From the NCBI GenBank assembly GCA_030949725.1, contig JAUZSE010000006.1:62001-126000 (forward strand): 64,000 nucleotides of DNA, read 5' to 3'. This stretch comes from Sulfurovum sp. Lineage in GTDB: Bacteria; Campylobacterota; Campylobacteria; Campylobacterales; Sulfurovaceae. Positions 1 through 8,307 of this stretch are shown piece after piece (the first letter of the stretch is position 1; every line of letters begins with the position of its first letter). Made by a program: the position numbers and the translations under genes. Below the pieces are notes generated by a model. The model was not told the origin of the DNA. It made no database searches and saw only the letters and a list, made by a program, of their open reading frames with translations.

Positions 1-1
1 A

Positions 2-307
2 TTTTCTGAAGCTGTAGATAAACTCAAAAAAGAGAAGCTTATGAAGTCTACACTTGAAGTAGAAATCGTGGGTGACATGAGCTTATTTACCATAGGTGAC
101 GCTAAAGATTTGGAAGATTGGTTTGTAGTATCTGCTATGAAAAGTAGCTCTGAGGGTGAACAAGTGGCTTCATTTGAACTAGAAGGCAAAACATATACAG
201 TACATAAAGCCACTGCCGCCAAATGTCCTAGATGTTGGAGATTTACAGCAAGTAGCGAAGACTGTGCTTGTGAACGTTGCGAAAAAGTTGTTGGTGAATT
301 AGCCTAA
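2..307 (+). CDS. ileS: Isoleucyl-tRNA synthetase, C-terminal fragment
   Basis: This is the last ~101 residues of the cytoplasmic enzyme that charges tRNA-Ile; the frame is open from base 2, so the start lies outside the window. The C-terminal zinc knuckle is visible as CPRCW at about residues 75-79 of the fragment, followed by a second Cys pair in CACERC. A C-terminal Zn finger of this kind is characteristic of bacterial IleS. The stop codon overlaps the start of the next small ORF (TAATG). The fragment itself shows no defect. Confidence 0.93.
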   Translation, partial: FSEAVDKLKKEKLMKSTLEVEIVGDMSLFTIGDAKDLEDWFVVSAMKSSSEGEQVASFELEGKTYTVHKATAAKCPRCWRFTASSEDCACERCEKVVGELA

Positions 308-411
308 TGTTTGACATGACCCAACCCATACAGATAGAAGTGATACTAGGTTCTATTGTTTTTATACTTGTACTGGTGGGGATTGCTTTGGCGTGTTGTG
401 GCGTATTATAA
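307..411 (+). CDS. Small single-pass membrane protein (34 aa)
   Basis: The ATG at 307 overlaps the ileS stop as TAATG, which suggests translational coupling. The product is about 34 residues with one strongly hydrophobic segment (residues ~11-33: Ile, Val, Leu and Phe rich). A one-base shift near 395 would continue the frame into a basic tail (roughly CWRIIRRSWGFRD), a normal positive-inside ending, so the true protein may be ~43 aa. Small membrane proteins sit next to ileS in some Campylobacterota (recalled, not checked). Function unknown. Confidence 0.55.
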   Translation: MFDMTQPIQIEVILGSIVFILVLVGIALACCGVL

Positions 412-524
412 GAAGAAGTTGGGGGTTTAGGGACTAAAGAAAGCGATGATTTTATGGTGAGTATTTTGTACTATCTATGAAATATGCTATTATACATATA
501 GATAAAACATATAAAGGATATGTC

Positions 525-755
525 ATGACTATACGTAAAAACTTTCTTTTTGAACAAAAGGTTGCAGCACATCTTGAAGAGATAGCCAAATTAGAAGGTA
601 AAACGCAAACACAAATAACCCAAGAAGCCATAGAAGATAGATATAAATATATCCATACGAAAAAAAAATTAGAAGCCTTGGAAAGATTATCTGGTTCACT
701 GACGGGTAAAATTGGCGATATTTATAGCAAAAACTACATCATTTTACCTACTTAG
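525..755 (+). pseudogene. Antitoxin remnant (ribbon-helix-helix type)
   Basis: The start is taken at 525 because AAAGGA lies just upstream. The first ~65 residues look like a small DNA-binding antitoxin (MTIRKNFLFEQKVAAHLEEI followed by a helix-rich QTQITQEAIEDRY segment). The reading then runs into DNA that encodes PIN-toxin sequence in another frame and stops (end KNYIILPT). The antitoxin C-terminus and the toxin N-terminus are both missing, so an internal deletion has fused the pair. It is unlikely to neutralise anything as it stands. Confidence 0.6.
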
Positions 756-1008
756 AAGCCAAAAAAAAGCCACACTTACTGAAGCTCTTTCTACTATACG
801 AGAAAGTACAAATATTTGTGAACTCATCCCTATAGAGAGGGAAGATGTAGAAGATACACTCTTACTCTGTGAAGACGAAAAATCTCCTTTTAAAGACTAT
901 GAAGATGCGTTACAATATATATGTGCCAAAAAGGTAAAGGCTGATTTAATAGTAACGAATGATAAAGGTTTTGTAAGTTTGGATATAGAGGTGAGAGGGA
1001 CGAAGTAA
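712..1008 (+). pseudogene. PIN-domain toxin remnant (VapC-like)
   Basis: The C-terminal half of a PIN ribonuclease is recognisable: an acidic DYEDALQY segment and the strand-turn ADLIVTNDKGF. The same two blocks occur in the other PIN toxin of this window (LEDTIQY and DYIITNDKAF, split around the IS at 21602-22957), so both belong to one subfamily. The N-terminal LDTN/LDAN block with the first catalytic aspartate is absent. With the truncated antitoxin upstream, this reads as a toxin-antitoxin locus inactivated by a deletion of perhaps 150 bp. Confidence 0.6.
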
Positions 1009-1029
1009 GATTCTTTTATTTGAAATAGC

Positions 1030-1035
1030 TATAAT
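1030..1035 (+). promoter_or_regulatory. -10 promoter element of FtsK-type gene
   Basis: TATAAT lies 27 bp before the ATG at 1063 in an AT-rich leader, with no convincing -35 box. That is the usual form of sigma-70 promoters in Campylobacterota. It would drive the FtsK-type gene and probably the overlapping LRR gene. Confidence 0.45.
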
Positions 1036-1062
1036 AGAAATTATTAAATCTTAGGAATAAAT

Positions 1063-1442
1063 ATGCAAAATAAAACCCAAAAATTCCCATGGGGAATATA
1101 CATAGGCGACCTCATAGACAATAATGACACTATACCACTCTGCCTAGATAGCAAAAAAGGTGGGTTTTGTGTGTTGTTTGATGAGAGTAGTGAAGCCATA
1201 GCCAATAACTTTATAGAAAATATAGCCTTAAAGCTTTTGGAAGTGATGCCAATAGGGAGTATAGAAGTAGATGTATTTGATTTTGGAAAACCAAGATTTA
1301 TGAAACTCTCTGCACTCAAAACTGCCAATCTCTACACTGCCTCATATTCCAAAAACAGAGCAACAGATAGGTTTGATGCTTTAGAGGAGTTACAAAATGA
1401 GAGACTGCATACACTTTTGAACTATGAGACTCCTACGCTTAG
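1063..1442 (+). pseudogene. Tandem FtsK/SpoIIIE-type ATPase, 5' part (IS-interrupted)
   Basis: This is the first ~126 codons of a gene completed at 2724-4059. The N-terminal region has the layout of the degenerate first ATPase-like module of two-module FtsK/SpoIIIE proteins: a LLEVMPIGSIEVDVFDFG strand (the LPxGxVxxxxIDP position), then long helices ending ...HTLLNYETPTL. The element inserted exactly before the family's L-x-EYN motif, which resumes at 2722 as SEYNQQ. With the IS and one CTTAG copy removed, the frame is continuous and predicts 571 aa. Confidence 0.7.
1438..1442. repeat. Target-site duplication CTTAG (left copy)
   Basis: Five-base direct repeat abutting the left inverted repeat of the ISAzo13-like element. 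The other copy is 2719-2723. Removing one copy plus the element restores the FtsK reading frame (…CTT AGT GAA TAC…). Confidence 0.8.
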
Positions 1443-2718
1443 GACAACAAGATAAACAAACCCAAAATAAGCTAAAATACTATTTATGAAAAAGTACCCA
1501 AAAGAAATAGAAGAGCAAATGCTAAATCTATATAAAAGTTTATCAGAGAAAGACAGAAGACGCTACGCAGGAATAGAAGCAACCAAATTAAGTCATGGAG
1601 GGATAAACTATATATGCGAAATCTTTGAATGTGACTATAGTGGTGTGTCAAGAGGACAAAAAGAGTTAAGAACAGAATTAGATAAAGATAATAAAAGACA
1701 AAGAGAAGAGGGAGGATAAGAAAGTCTATATTGCTCACAAGAGAAGGCTTAGACGAAGCATTCCTAGAGGTTATCGCAGAGAGTACAGCAGGTTCACCGA
1801 TGGATGAGACGATAAAGTGGACAAATTTATCACGGAAAGAGCTACAAACTAGATTGTCAGAGAAAGGTTTTGTAGTTGATGTGGATATAGTGAAACAACT
1901 CTTAAAAAACATCATTTTCGTAAGCGACAAGCATTTAAAACACTTTCAGGAAAAGTAGATGTTGCAAATAGAGATGAGCAATTTAAAAATATTGAAAAAC
2001 TAAAAGAAGAATATAAGAAAGAGGGGAATCCTGTTTTGAGTATGGATGTAAAAAAAAAGAGTTTTTAGGAAATTTATACCGAGAAGGTAAACTGTATACT
2101 CAAGAGATAATTAAAGTTAAAGACCATGATTTTCCTTCTTACGCAGAGGGAAAAATTGTCCCCCATGGGCTGTATGATATAAACCTAAATATTGGTTATA
2201 TTACCATAGGGACAAGTGCTGATACCAGTGAATTTGCTTGTGAATCTATCAAAAATTGGTGGTTAAATTATGGATATATTGAATATCAAGGACATGATAA
2301 ACTGCTACTACTGTGCGATGGTGGGGGCAGTAATAGCTCTCGTCACTATATTTTTAAAGAAGATTTACAGAAGTTATCAGAGGAATTACAAATTGAAATT
2401 CGTATTGCTCATTATCCTCCTTATACATCAAAGTATAATCCTATAGAACATCGCCTATTCCCTCATATCACAAGAGCTTTACAAGGAGTCATTTTTACAA
2501 GTGTAGAGTTAGTAAATACCCTTATTGCACAAACTAAAACGACTACAGGATTGAAAGTTTTTAGTTCTATTCTTGATAAGGTATTTCATACAAAAAGAAA
2601 ATATGCAGAGGGCTTTAAAGAGAATATGAAAATTATCTTTGATATACATTTACCACTTTGGAATTATGTTGCTATTCCTAAAAAGTACTAGTAATTTGGT
2701 TTTATTTATGTTTTAGTC
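1443..2718 (+). mobile_element. ISAzo13-like insertion sequence, 1276 bp
   Basis: Both ends are visible. The left end GACAACAAGATAAACAAACC and the inverted right end GACTAAAACATAAATAAAAC match at 19 of the first 24 positions. The element is flanked by 5-bp direct repeats CTTAG at 1438-1442 and 2719-2723. It carries one transposase gene in the + orientation, filling nearly the whole element, and splits the FtsK-type ATPase gene. The transposase is of the ISAzo13 family by its protein sequence. Confidence 0.85.
1486..2691 (+). CDS. ISAzo13-family transposase (frameshifted)
   Basis: This is a DDE-type transposase of about 400 residues. Characteristic stretches are DRRRYAGIEATKLSHGGINY near the N-terminus, LDEAFLEVI with MDETIKWTNLSR, and in the C-terminal half LLLLCDGGGSNSSRHYIFKE, IAHYPPYTSKYNPIEHRLFP and TGLKVFSSILDKVF. 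The frame is broken near 1715, near 1905 (A run, one A short) and near 2050 (A run, one A short). Restoring those bases gives a full-length ISAzo13-type protein, so the element may be intact in the organism. It lies wholly inside the inverted repeats. Confidence 0.8.
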
Positions 2719-2723
2719 CTTAG
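2719..2723. repeat. Target-site duplication CTTAG (right copy)
   Basis: Matches 1438-1442 exactly and directly follows the right inverted repeat end GTC of the element. Confidence 0.8.
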
Positions 2724-4059
2724 TGAATACAATCAACAACACCAAGCCAATGAAACCTATCAGCTACTTCTGATAAACCTAGAAGATTTTCCTGATGAGA
2801 TGAGTTCTGCCAAGCGAAGCAAAAACTTTTTTGATTCGCTTTATGAAGCAGGGTTTTATGTGATTGCTTTTGGCAATGAAAGCATCATAGAGAGTAAATC
2901 AAAAGCCACACAAGCTATTTTGAAACGCTTATCTGCTATCAATATTATAAATAATCAGTTTGAATTTGAGAAAGAGTTGTTTGAGTTTTCGGAACTTTTG
3001 GAAGAGTATGAGTTTGAATATGTAAATGACAACAAAGAGAAGATAGTCAAGCAGATACTTACTAGCTTTGAATCAGAACAACAAAATGACAATGAACAAG
3101 ACTTTTTGACCATTCCTATAGGGACTATGGGGCGAGAGACACTTAACTTTTCTATGGGATTGAAGTCTCAAAACTATCACGTTTTTATCGCAGGTATGAC
3201 AGGTATGGGCAAGACTAATTTACTCAATAGTATCATTGTCAATATCGCCCAAAACTACACAGCCAAAGAGGTAGAACTCTATCTAATGGATTACAAACCT
3301 GCTGGGGCTGAATTTATGATTTTTAAACGACATCCAAATTGTAAAAAACTCTTTTTAGAAAACAAAGACCCTAAACCTGCTTTTGAGATGCTAAAAGAGT
3401 TTCAAGATGAGATGTATAGCAGAGGAAAGATACTTAATGGCAAAAGCATAGATGAATACAACAAGAAAAACCCACAAAATATCATAGCTAGAAAGATTTT
3501 AATCATAGATGAAGTTCAACGGATGTTTGATGGGGGTTGGTCAGAGAGTAGAGATTTTAATAAGCTAATGATAGATATTATCAAAGCAGGTAGAAGCTAT
3601 GGATTACATCTCATACTCACCACCCAATCACTTCAAGAAATAGCTATGAATGCTAAATCTATTATGGGGCAAATCCCTTTAAAAATCTCTTTTAGACTAG
3701 AAGATGGAATGGAAGCGATGAAAGTCTTTAAAGAAAACAAAGAAGCAACGGCAAAGGTTGTAAAACTACAAAAGTATGAATTTGTCTATAGTGACATTTC
3801 TAAAACCGTAGTAGCCAAAGCAAACTATATGGATAAGGATGAGATAGAGAATATTTTAGATAATATTCGTGATAGTAGATTGAGTGACGAGGTTGTGACT
3901 CCTTTGGTGGTAGAGAGTGTGTCTGTTGATGATGAGGAGATAGAAGTGAGAGAAGAAATTGAAACTAAAAAGAGTGATTTTGAGCCTAAGCATAGTACAG
4001 ATAGTGCTAAGGAGCTTTTGGAGAGGTTGGCTAGGATGAAGAGGAGGAGTTATGAATAA
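2724..4059 (+). pseudogene. Tandem FtsK/SpoIIIE-type ATPase, 3' part with active ATPase module
   Basis: Continuation of 1063-1442 in the frame gaa tac aat from base 2725. It contains a complete FtsK-type motor: Walker A AGMTGMGKTN (DNA ~3191-3220), LYLMDYKPAGAEF, Walker B KILIIDE, AGRSYGLHLILTTQS, and a charged tail rich in Glu/Lys. No membrane segment is visible, so the motor is soluble or membrane-recruited. If the IS blocks the full product, an in-frame ATG at 2800 could still give a 419-residue protein with the whole active module. Its stop overlaps the next gene by 8 bp. Such ATPases move DNA or proteins (EccC-type); which applies here is unknown. Confidence 0.75.
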
Positions 4060-5199
4060 TGAAATTTTAAATCAAAATTATTATGACTTATTAAATAATT
4101 TTAATTATGCCAAAGGGAATGAATATGAGAATTATATATTTAGATTAGAATCTATAGTTAAGTTTAAACACAATGATATAGTAATTAAAAGGAAAAAATT
4201 ACAAGAAGAGTTAGAAGAAAAAGTATTATGGAAAGATACGATAAGTATAAATACAAAAGAAGCTTATGAAAATTTTATAAATAGATATTGTAGTGGTATA
4301 TTTTACCATGAAGCAATTCAAAAAATTGATGAATTTGTAGCTATAGAAAGAAACAAGAAGTTAGAGAAAGAAAAATTAGATAAAATTCAAGCTAATAGAG
4401 AAAAAGATAGATTACTTGAAGAAGAATATAATATCTTAATGAAATATAGTAATATATCTATTAATAATGAATTTTTACTAAGAAAAGCTAATAATGTAAA
4501 TGAACTTAAAAATACAACACATATTCAATATAAAGGTTCACATTCTATACCAAGTTCAATAGGTAATTTTGATAAGTTAAAAGTTCTTAGTATTAAGTAT
4601 CCTTTTGAAAGCAATGTGCGAGTTGAAGTTCCTTTATCTATAGGGAAACTTATTCATTTAGAAGAACTGGCAATATCTAGTTGTACTAGCTCTGTTGGTT
4701 TGTCAATAATACTTCCTAATTTTAAGAAGTTAAAACATCTTTTTTAACGCATTTGAGTAATTTTGAATTTGATAATTCTTCAGCTAGATTACTACCTAAT
4801 TTAAAATCATTAAATTTAACGGACTGTGATTTATATGGTTTACCTGTAGAGATTGGAGCTTCAATGAAATTGGAAAGAGTTGATATATCAAATAATAACT
4901 TGATAGAAATACCTGATGCTTTTAAATATTTAAAACAATTAAAAAAGTTAAATATATATGGTAATAATGATATAAAAACTTTTCCTATATGGTTAAAATA
5001 TTTAGAAAACTTAGAAGAAATAGACATCTCTTATACAAGTATTTCAGATATACCAGAAGCTATATTAAAATTAAAAAAATTAAAAGTAATTTATGCTAAA
5101 GGTTGCAAGTTTTCATTATTAAAGATGAGTACATTAAAAATTAGATATAAAGGAGCCACTTGCAGATTACCCAAAAACCCACAATTAAAGCTAAATTAA
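4052..5199 (+). CDS. Leucine-rich-repeat protein with helical N-terminus (frameshifted)
   Basis: The start overlaps the FtsK stop (ATGAATAA), so the two genes are coupled. Residues ~1-150 are helical and highly charged, with one motif of the type AYENFINRYCSGIFYHEAIQ (a TPR-like 'fixed-length chain' repeat) and a coiled coil. From ~165 onward there are at least six leucine-rich repeats (LKSLNLTDCDLYGLP, LERVDISNNNLIEIPDAF, LKKLNIYGNNDIKTFP). One T is missing in the T run at 4741-4746; adding it joins ...KLKHLF to LTHLSNFEF. The gene is much more AT-rich than its surroundings (11 G/C of 60 in 4081-4140). Possible partner or effector of the ATPase; function unknown. Confidence 0.7.
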
Positions 5200-5286
5200 A
5201 GTTTCAAAAAGCCCCAAATAACTTCATTTGTTGTATAATTCATTATCATAAAAACTAAAAATAAATAAAACCAAAAGGACTTTTTG

Positions 5287-6451
5287 ATGAAGAATATTAT
5301 ACCAAGTTTATCTAAAATGTGGAATAAAGTTTTGAAGTTAGAAAAAACTCTCTTCCCCGCTCTCAAAGAGGAATTAAGACTAGAAGAGCTAAGTACTAAA
5401 GAACAAAAACTCATTAGTATATTAGACTTCGCCGAAATAGAACAAAATATCACTGTTGTAACTATCACAAATACTCCTAAAGATAGAGAAGAGATGGCAA
5501 GAGCATTTATAGCAAAGTCAGTTTACAATATACAAACAACAAGAGATTTAATAGATAGGCTTCGTGTTGATAGAACTCTTAGAATGTTATGTGGTTGGGA
5601 ATACTCCAATAAGATTCCAAGTGAAGCTAAATTTTCTAGGGTATTTAAAGAGTTCACTGATTTGCAAATAGCACAAAAGACTCAAGAGCAGTTCGTAGCG
5701 AAGTACCTCTCAGATGTAATATTTCTATATAACGCAACAGATGCCACAAAGGTACCACTGAGAGAAAAACCTATCAAAGTAGAAAAAGAGAAAGAGAAGC
5801 CCAAGCACAAACCTGGAAGACCTAAAAAGGTGAAGTAAGAGAAGCAATCAAACCTAAGATATTAGAACAACAAAAAGAGATGCAAACAGTAGAAGAGATG
5901 CTTACTCTTGTATCAACGAACTGTGGTGTAGGAGTAAAACAGAACTCCAAAGGCAATAGAGAGGTTTGGATAGGTGGTAAACTACATATATCAGCAGTAG
6001 ATGGAGATATCCCAATAACAGCTTTCTACTCGGGTGCAAATGTACACGATAGTTCAGTAGCCTTACCTCTAATGCTAGAGACAAGCAATAGAATAAACTA
6101 CCTATTTGACCTTCAAGATGCAGGATATGATGCTGACATTATCAGAGAGTTTTCAATCAAACTTAAGCATAGACCGATTATAGATATTAATCCAAAAACT
6201 CTAAAGCATTAAAAGAGAAAATCTTACTAATCAAAGAAGAGAAAATAAAGTTCAAATGGTTGAACTTGGAACAATCATCAGACATTCACCACTATAACCA
6301 AAGAAGTATGGTTGAGAGAGTCAATAAATATCTAAAAGATGACTTTGGATGCAATACAATATATTATCAAGGAGCAGATAAAGTAGCTTCCGTATTAGCA
6401 TTTGGTGTTTTATCTGTTTGTATTCATCAAAGTTTGAAGTTAGTAACATAA
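5287..6451 (+). CDS. DDE transposase, IS1182/IS5-like group (frameshifted)
   Basis: ATG at 5287 follows AAAAGGAC. The N-terminal ~180 residues (KLEKTLFPALKEEL, SEAKFSRVFKEF, YNATDATKVPLREKP) end in a basic GRPKK linker. The catalytic core follows (NSKGNREVWIGGKLHISAVD, YDLQDAGYDADIIREF) and then SMVERVNKYLKDDFGCNTIY. The frame breaks near 5838 and near 6205, both simple indels; restored, it is a full-length transposase of ~390 residues. I could not find convincing terminal inverted repeats or a target duplication, so the element's borders are left open; they must lie between 5200 and about 6700. Confidence 0.7.
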
Positions 6452-6746
6452 ACTAAAAAAGGGAGGAAATAGTTCAAAATATAGATGAGAAAGCATAAAG
6501 CACGCAATAGTTATTCACATATTTAGAGAATTGGGTGATATTTTTCTAAAATGATGAAAATAGTTGTTCACATTTTTTTTAAATCTTGAAAATTTCGATA
6601 AGGTGGATTTATTTTGGTGACTGGGATTGAATTTGCAAGTGGCTCAAAGAAAAAATAAATTTTGGGATTTAATGTATTTTCCTTTTCCAAGTAAAATATA
6701 CGAGAAATAAACTTTCAGTAAAACAATAAAACAAAAGGAGCAGAAA
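6452..6746. other. Non-coding interval after transposase
   Basis: 295 bp with no supported gene. It presumably includes the right end of the upstream IS and the promoter of the toxin-antitoxin pair. AAAAGGAGC at ~6733-6741 is the ribosome-binding site for the antitoxin gene. Confidence 0.4.
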
Positions 6747-7046
6747 ATGACACAACTACAAATTAACAGCCCTGAAATGCAAGATATTTTCAAGACAAAA
6801 TTTAACTCTAATCAAGATAAATTTATGGAGTTTATACTCTCTTTTCTGCAAGATAATAAAAATATAGTAGATAAGTATTTTGAGAAAAATAGAAAACCTC
6901 ATATTAGTTATAAAAAACTAAATCCAATGGAAAACTATTATCAATTAGAAGATGAAGAGAGTGAGGGTGCGATGACAAATCCATTTGAAGATGTAGAAGA
7001 TTCTGTAGCTTTTGCTAAAGAATTAAGAGAAAAGTCTTATAGATGA
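6747..7046 (+). CDS. Antitoxin of PIN toxin pair
   Basis: A 99-residue acidic protein whose start has a strong ribosome-binding site (AAAGGAGCAG). The N-terminal half is helical; the C-terminal half is acidic and unstructured-looking (YYQLEDEESEGAM, NPFEDVEDSVAFAKELREKS), the usual toxin-wrapping tail. The stop overlaps the toxin start by 4 bp (ATGA). I cannot place the DNA-binding fold with certainty, so the antitoxin call rests mainly on size, tail and position. Confidence 0.7.
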   Translation: MTQLQINSPEMQDIFKTKFNSNQDKFMEFILSFLQDNKNIVDKYFEKNRKPHISYKKLNPMENYYQLEDEESEGAMTNPFEDVEDSVAFAKELREKSYR

Positions 7047-7402
7047 TATTTCTTGATACTAATATTTTGATAGAGTATCTAAAAGGTGATATTTTAATTA
7101 TTGAGCCTTATCTTTTGGAAGAGTTATTTATTAGTGATATTGTTTTGATGGAACTTTATCAAGGAGCAAAAAATAAAAGTGATTTAAACTTTATCGTCAA
7201 AAAGATTAGACCATTTAAAATCTTGAAAACAAATGATGAAATTATAAAATTGGCTACTACTTTAGTCAAAGAGTATAATCTATCTCATAATATGAAGATG
7301 ATGGATGCGATTATTGCTTCGACTGTGATGGTTTATGGTATCAAACTTATGAGCCTAAATCGTAAAGATTTTAAATATTTGGAGGGAGTAGAACTAATAT
7401 GA
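7043..7402 (+). CDS. vapC: PIN-domain ribonuclease toxin (VapC-type)
   Basis: A 119-residue PIN domain with all expected acidic positions: LDTNILIEYLKGD at the start (first Asp), MELYQGAK (Glu), KMMDAIIAST (Asp), and LMSLNRKDFKYLEGVEL at the end. VapC toxins cut tRNA or rRNA and are held by the co-encoded antitoxin, here directly upstream. The length is normal and no defect is seen. Its stop overlaps the ATG of the next gene (ATGA at 7399-7402), so it shares a transcript with two genes that are not toxin-antitoxin components. Confidence 0.85.
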   Translation: MIFLDTNILIEYLKGDILIIEPYLLEELFISDIVLMELYQGAKNKSDLNFIVKKIRPFKILKTNDEIIKLATTLVKEYNLSHNMKMMDAIIASTVMVYGIKLMSLNRKDFKYLEGVELI

Positions 7403-7934
7403 GTAATGTCTTCAAAATCTACAGTGGAGACTACTTAAAAGATGGATATGATAGTGGTATAGATGATGCCAAAGAGCATAAACCCAAAAATAAATTTAAG
7501 TTTTTAAGGCAGTTAATCCCATAAACTATGTGTGGGCGTTTGACAACGCATATCAAAGCTTTATGGGTAACTACGACAAAGGGTATCTTGATGGACAGAG
7601 GGTAAATCATCAAGTTTATAACACAACTAACACACCAGGAGCAACCGTGAACAATAGAAGCTATGAGAGCCATCTACAAATGGTAAACCAACTCAAAGAG
7701 ACACTTACAGCACTTCAAAACAAGATAGAAAGTCTCAAAGAGAATTATAAAAATCAGATAGATGCGATGGAAAATGCTAGTTTTATGGATAATTATATCA
7801 CACCATTACGAGGAAAATATAGTAAATTTTCAGAGATTATAGATACGGTGCAAAGTATGATAGATGAACACAAATCACAAATAGCTCTACACGAAGAAGC
7901 ACTAGAGCAACTAATAGCAGATGCAAGGGGATAA
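7399..7934 (+). CDS. Helical coiled-coil protein, uncharacterised (frameshifted)
   Basis: About 178 residues. The N-terminus has two copies of a short Gly/Tyr/Asp motif (GDYLKDGYDSGIDDAKEHKP and NYDKGYLDGQRVNH). The C-terminal ~110 residues form a long coiled coil (QMVNQLKETLTALQNKIESL) with a second helix pair after a break at MDNYITPLRGKY. The frame is interrupted near 7510 (KFLRQ / NPINYVWAFDNAYQSF); one indel restores it. There is no signal peptide or membrane segment. It overlaps the PIN toxin gene by 4 bp and is followed one base later by the next small gene. Function unknown. Confidence 0.65.
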
Positions 7935-7935
7935 A

Positions 7936-8232
7936 ATGGAAAATCAACAGAGTTTAGCCGACCAATTAGGGTGGTGTATCACGACACAAGATTATTTGAA
8001 TGATTTGAATCAAGAGTTGAAATATGTGGCAGAACAGTATCAAGAGAGTGTAAATCAGCTAAAGTCATTTGGCTATTTCAAAGAGAAGATGCCACATCTT
8101 GAAAAACTTTGTAGTGAGTTTGAGACTACTATTGATGGAGTAGTGGGGTATGTGGAGAGTGAGCATATTGAGTATGTGCATGGTAGAAGTGTGACAGTTT
8201 CTGGGGTACTTTCTCAGAGTTTTGGGATGTAG
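7936..8232 (+). CDS. Small helical protein of WXG100-like size (98 aa)
   Basis: The ATG at 7936 is preferred over 7921 because AAGGGG sits 6 bp upstream and the previous stop is at 7932-7934. The 98-residue product looks like a helical hairpin: long helix TTQDYLNDLNQELKYVAEQY, a turn around SFGYFKEKMP, then a second helix LEKLCSEFETTIDGVVGYVE and a short C-terminal tail. No signal peptide. Size and fold resemble WXG100/ESX substrates, but the WxG motif itself is not present (the only Trp is in LGWC at ~residue 12). That resemblance is inference only. Confidence 0.6.
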   Translation: MENQQSLADQLGWCITTQDYLNDLNQELKYVAEQYQESVNQLKSFGYFKEKMPHLEKLCSEFETTIDGVVGYVESEHIEYVHGRSVTVSGVLSQSFGM

Positions 8233-8307
8233 ATTTGATAAAATCTAACCCATGATATATAAGTTTAAAGACATAGTTATTTAAAAAATAACCCAAAGGT
8301 AAAAACC

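Noticed and set aside
2055-2691. Separate short gene after the ISAzo13 transposase N-terminal part
   Set aside because: It is the C-terminal half of the same transposase displaced by an A-run indel, not an independent gene.
5200-6500. Terminal inverted repeats and target duplication for the third IS
   Set aside because: I compared both flanks in both orientations and found no pairing better than chance, so no borders are claimed.
7936-8232. Calling the 98-aa protein a WXG100 family member
   Set aside because: Length and helical hairpin fit, but there is no W-x-G in the turn, so only a resemblance is stated.
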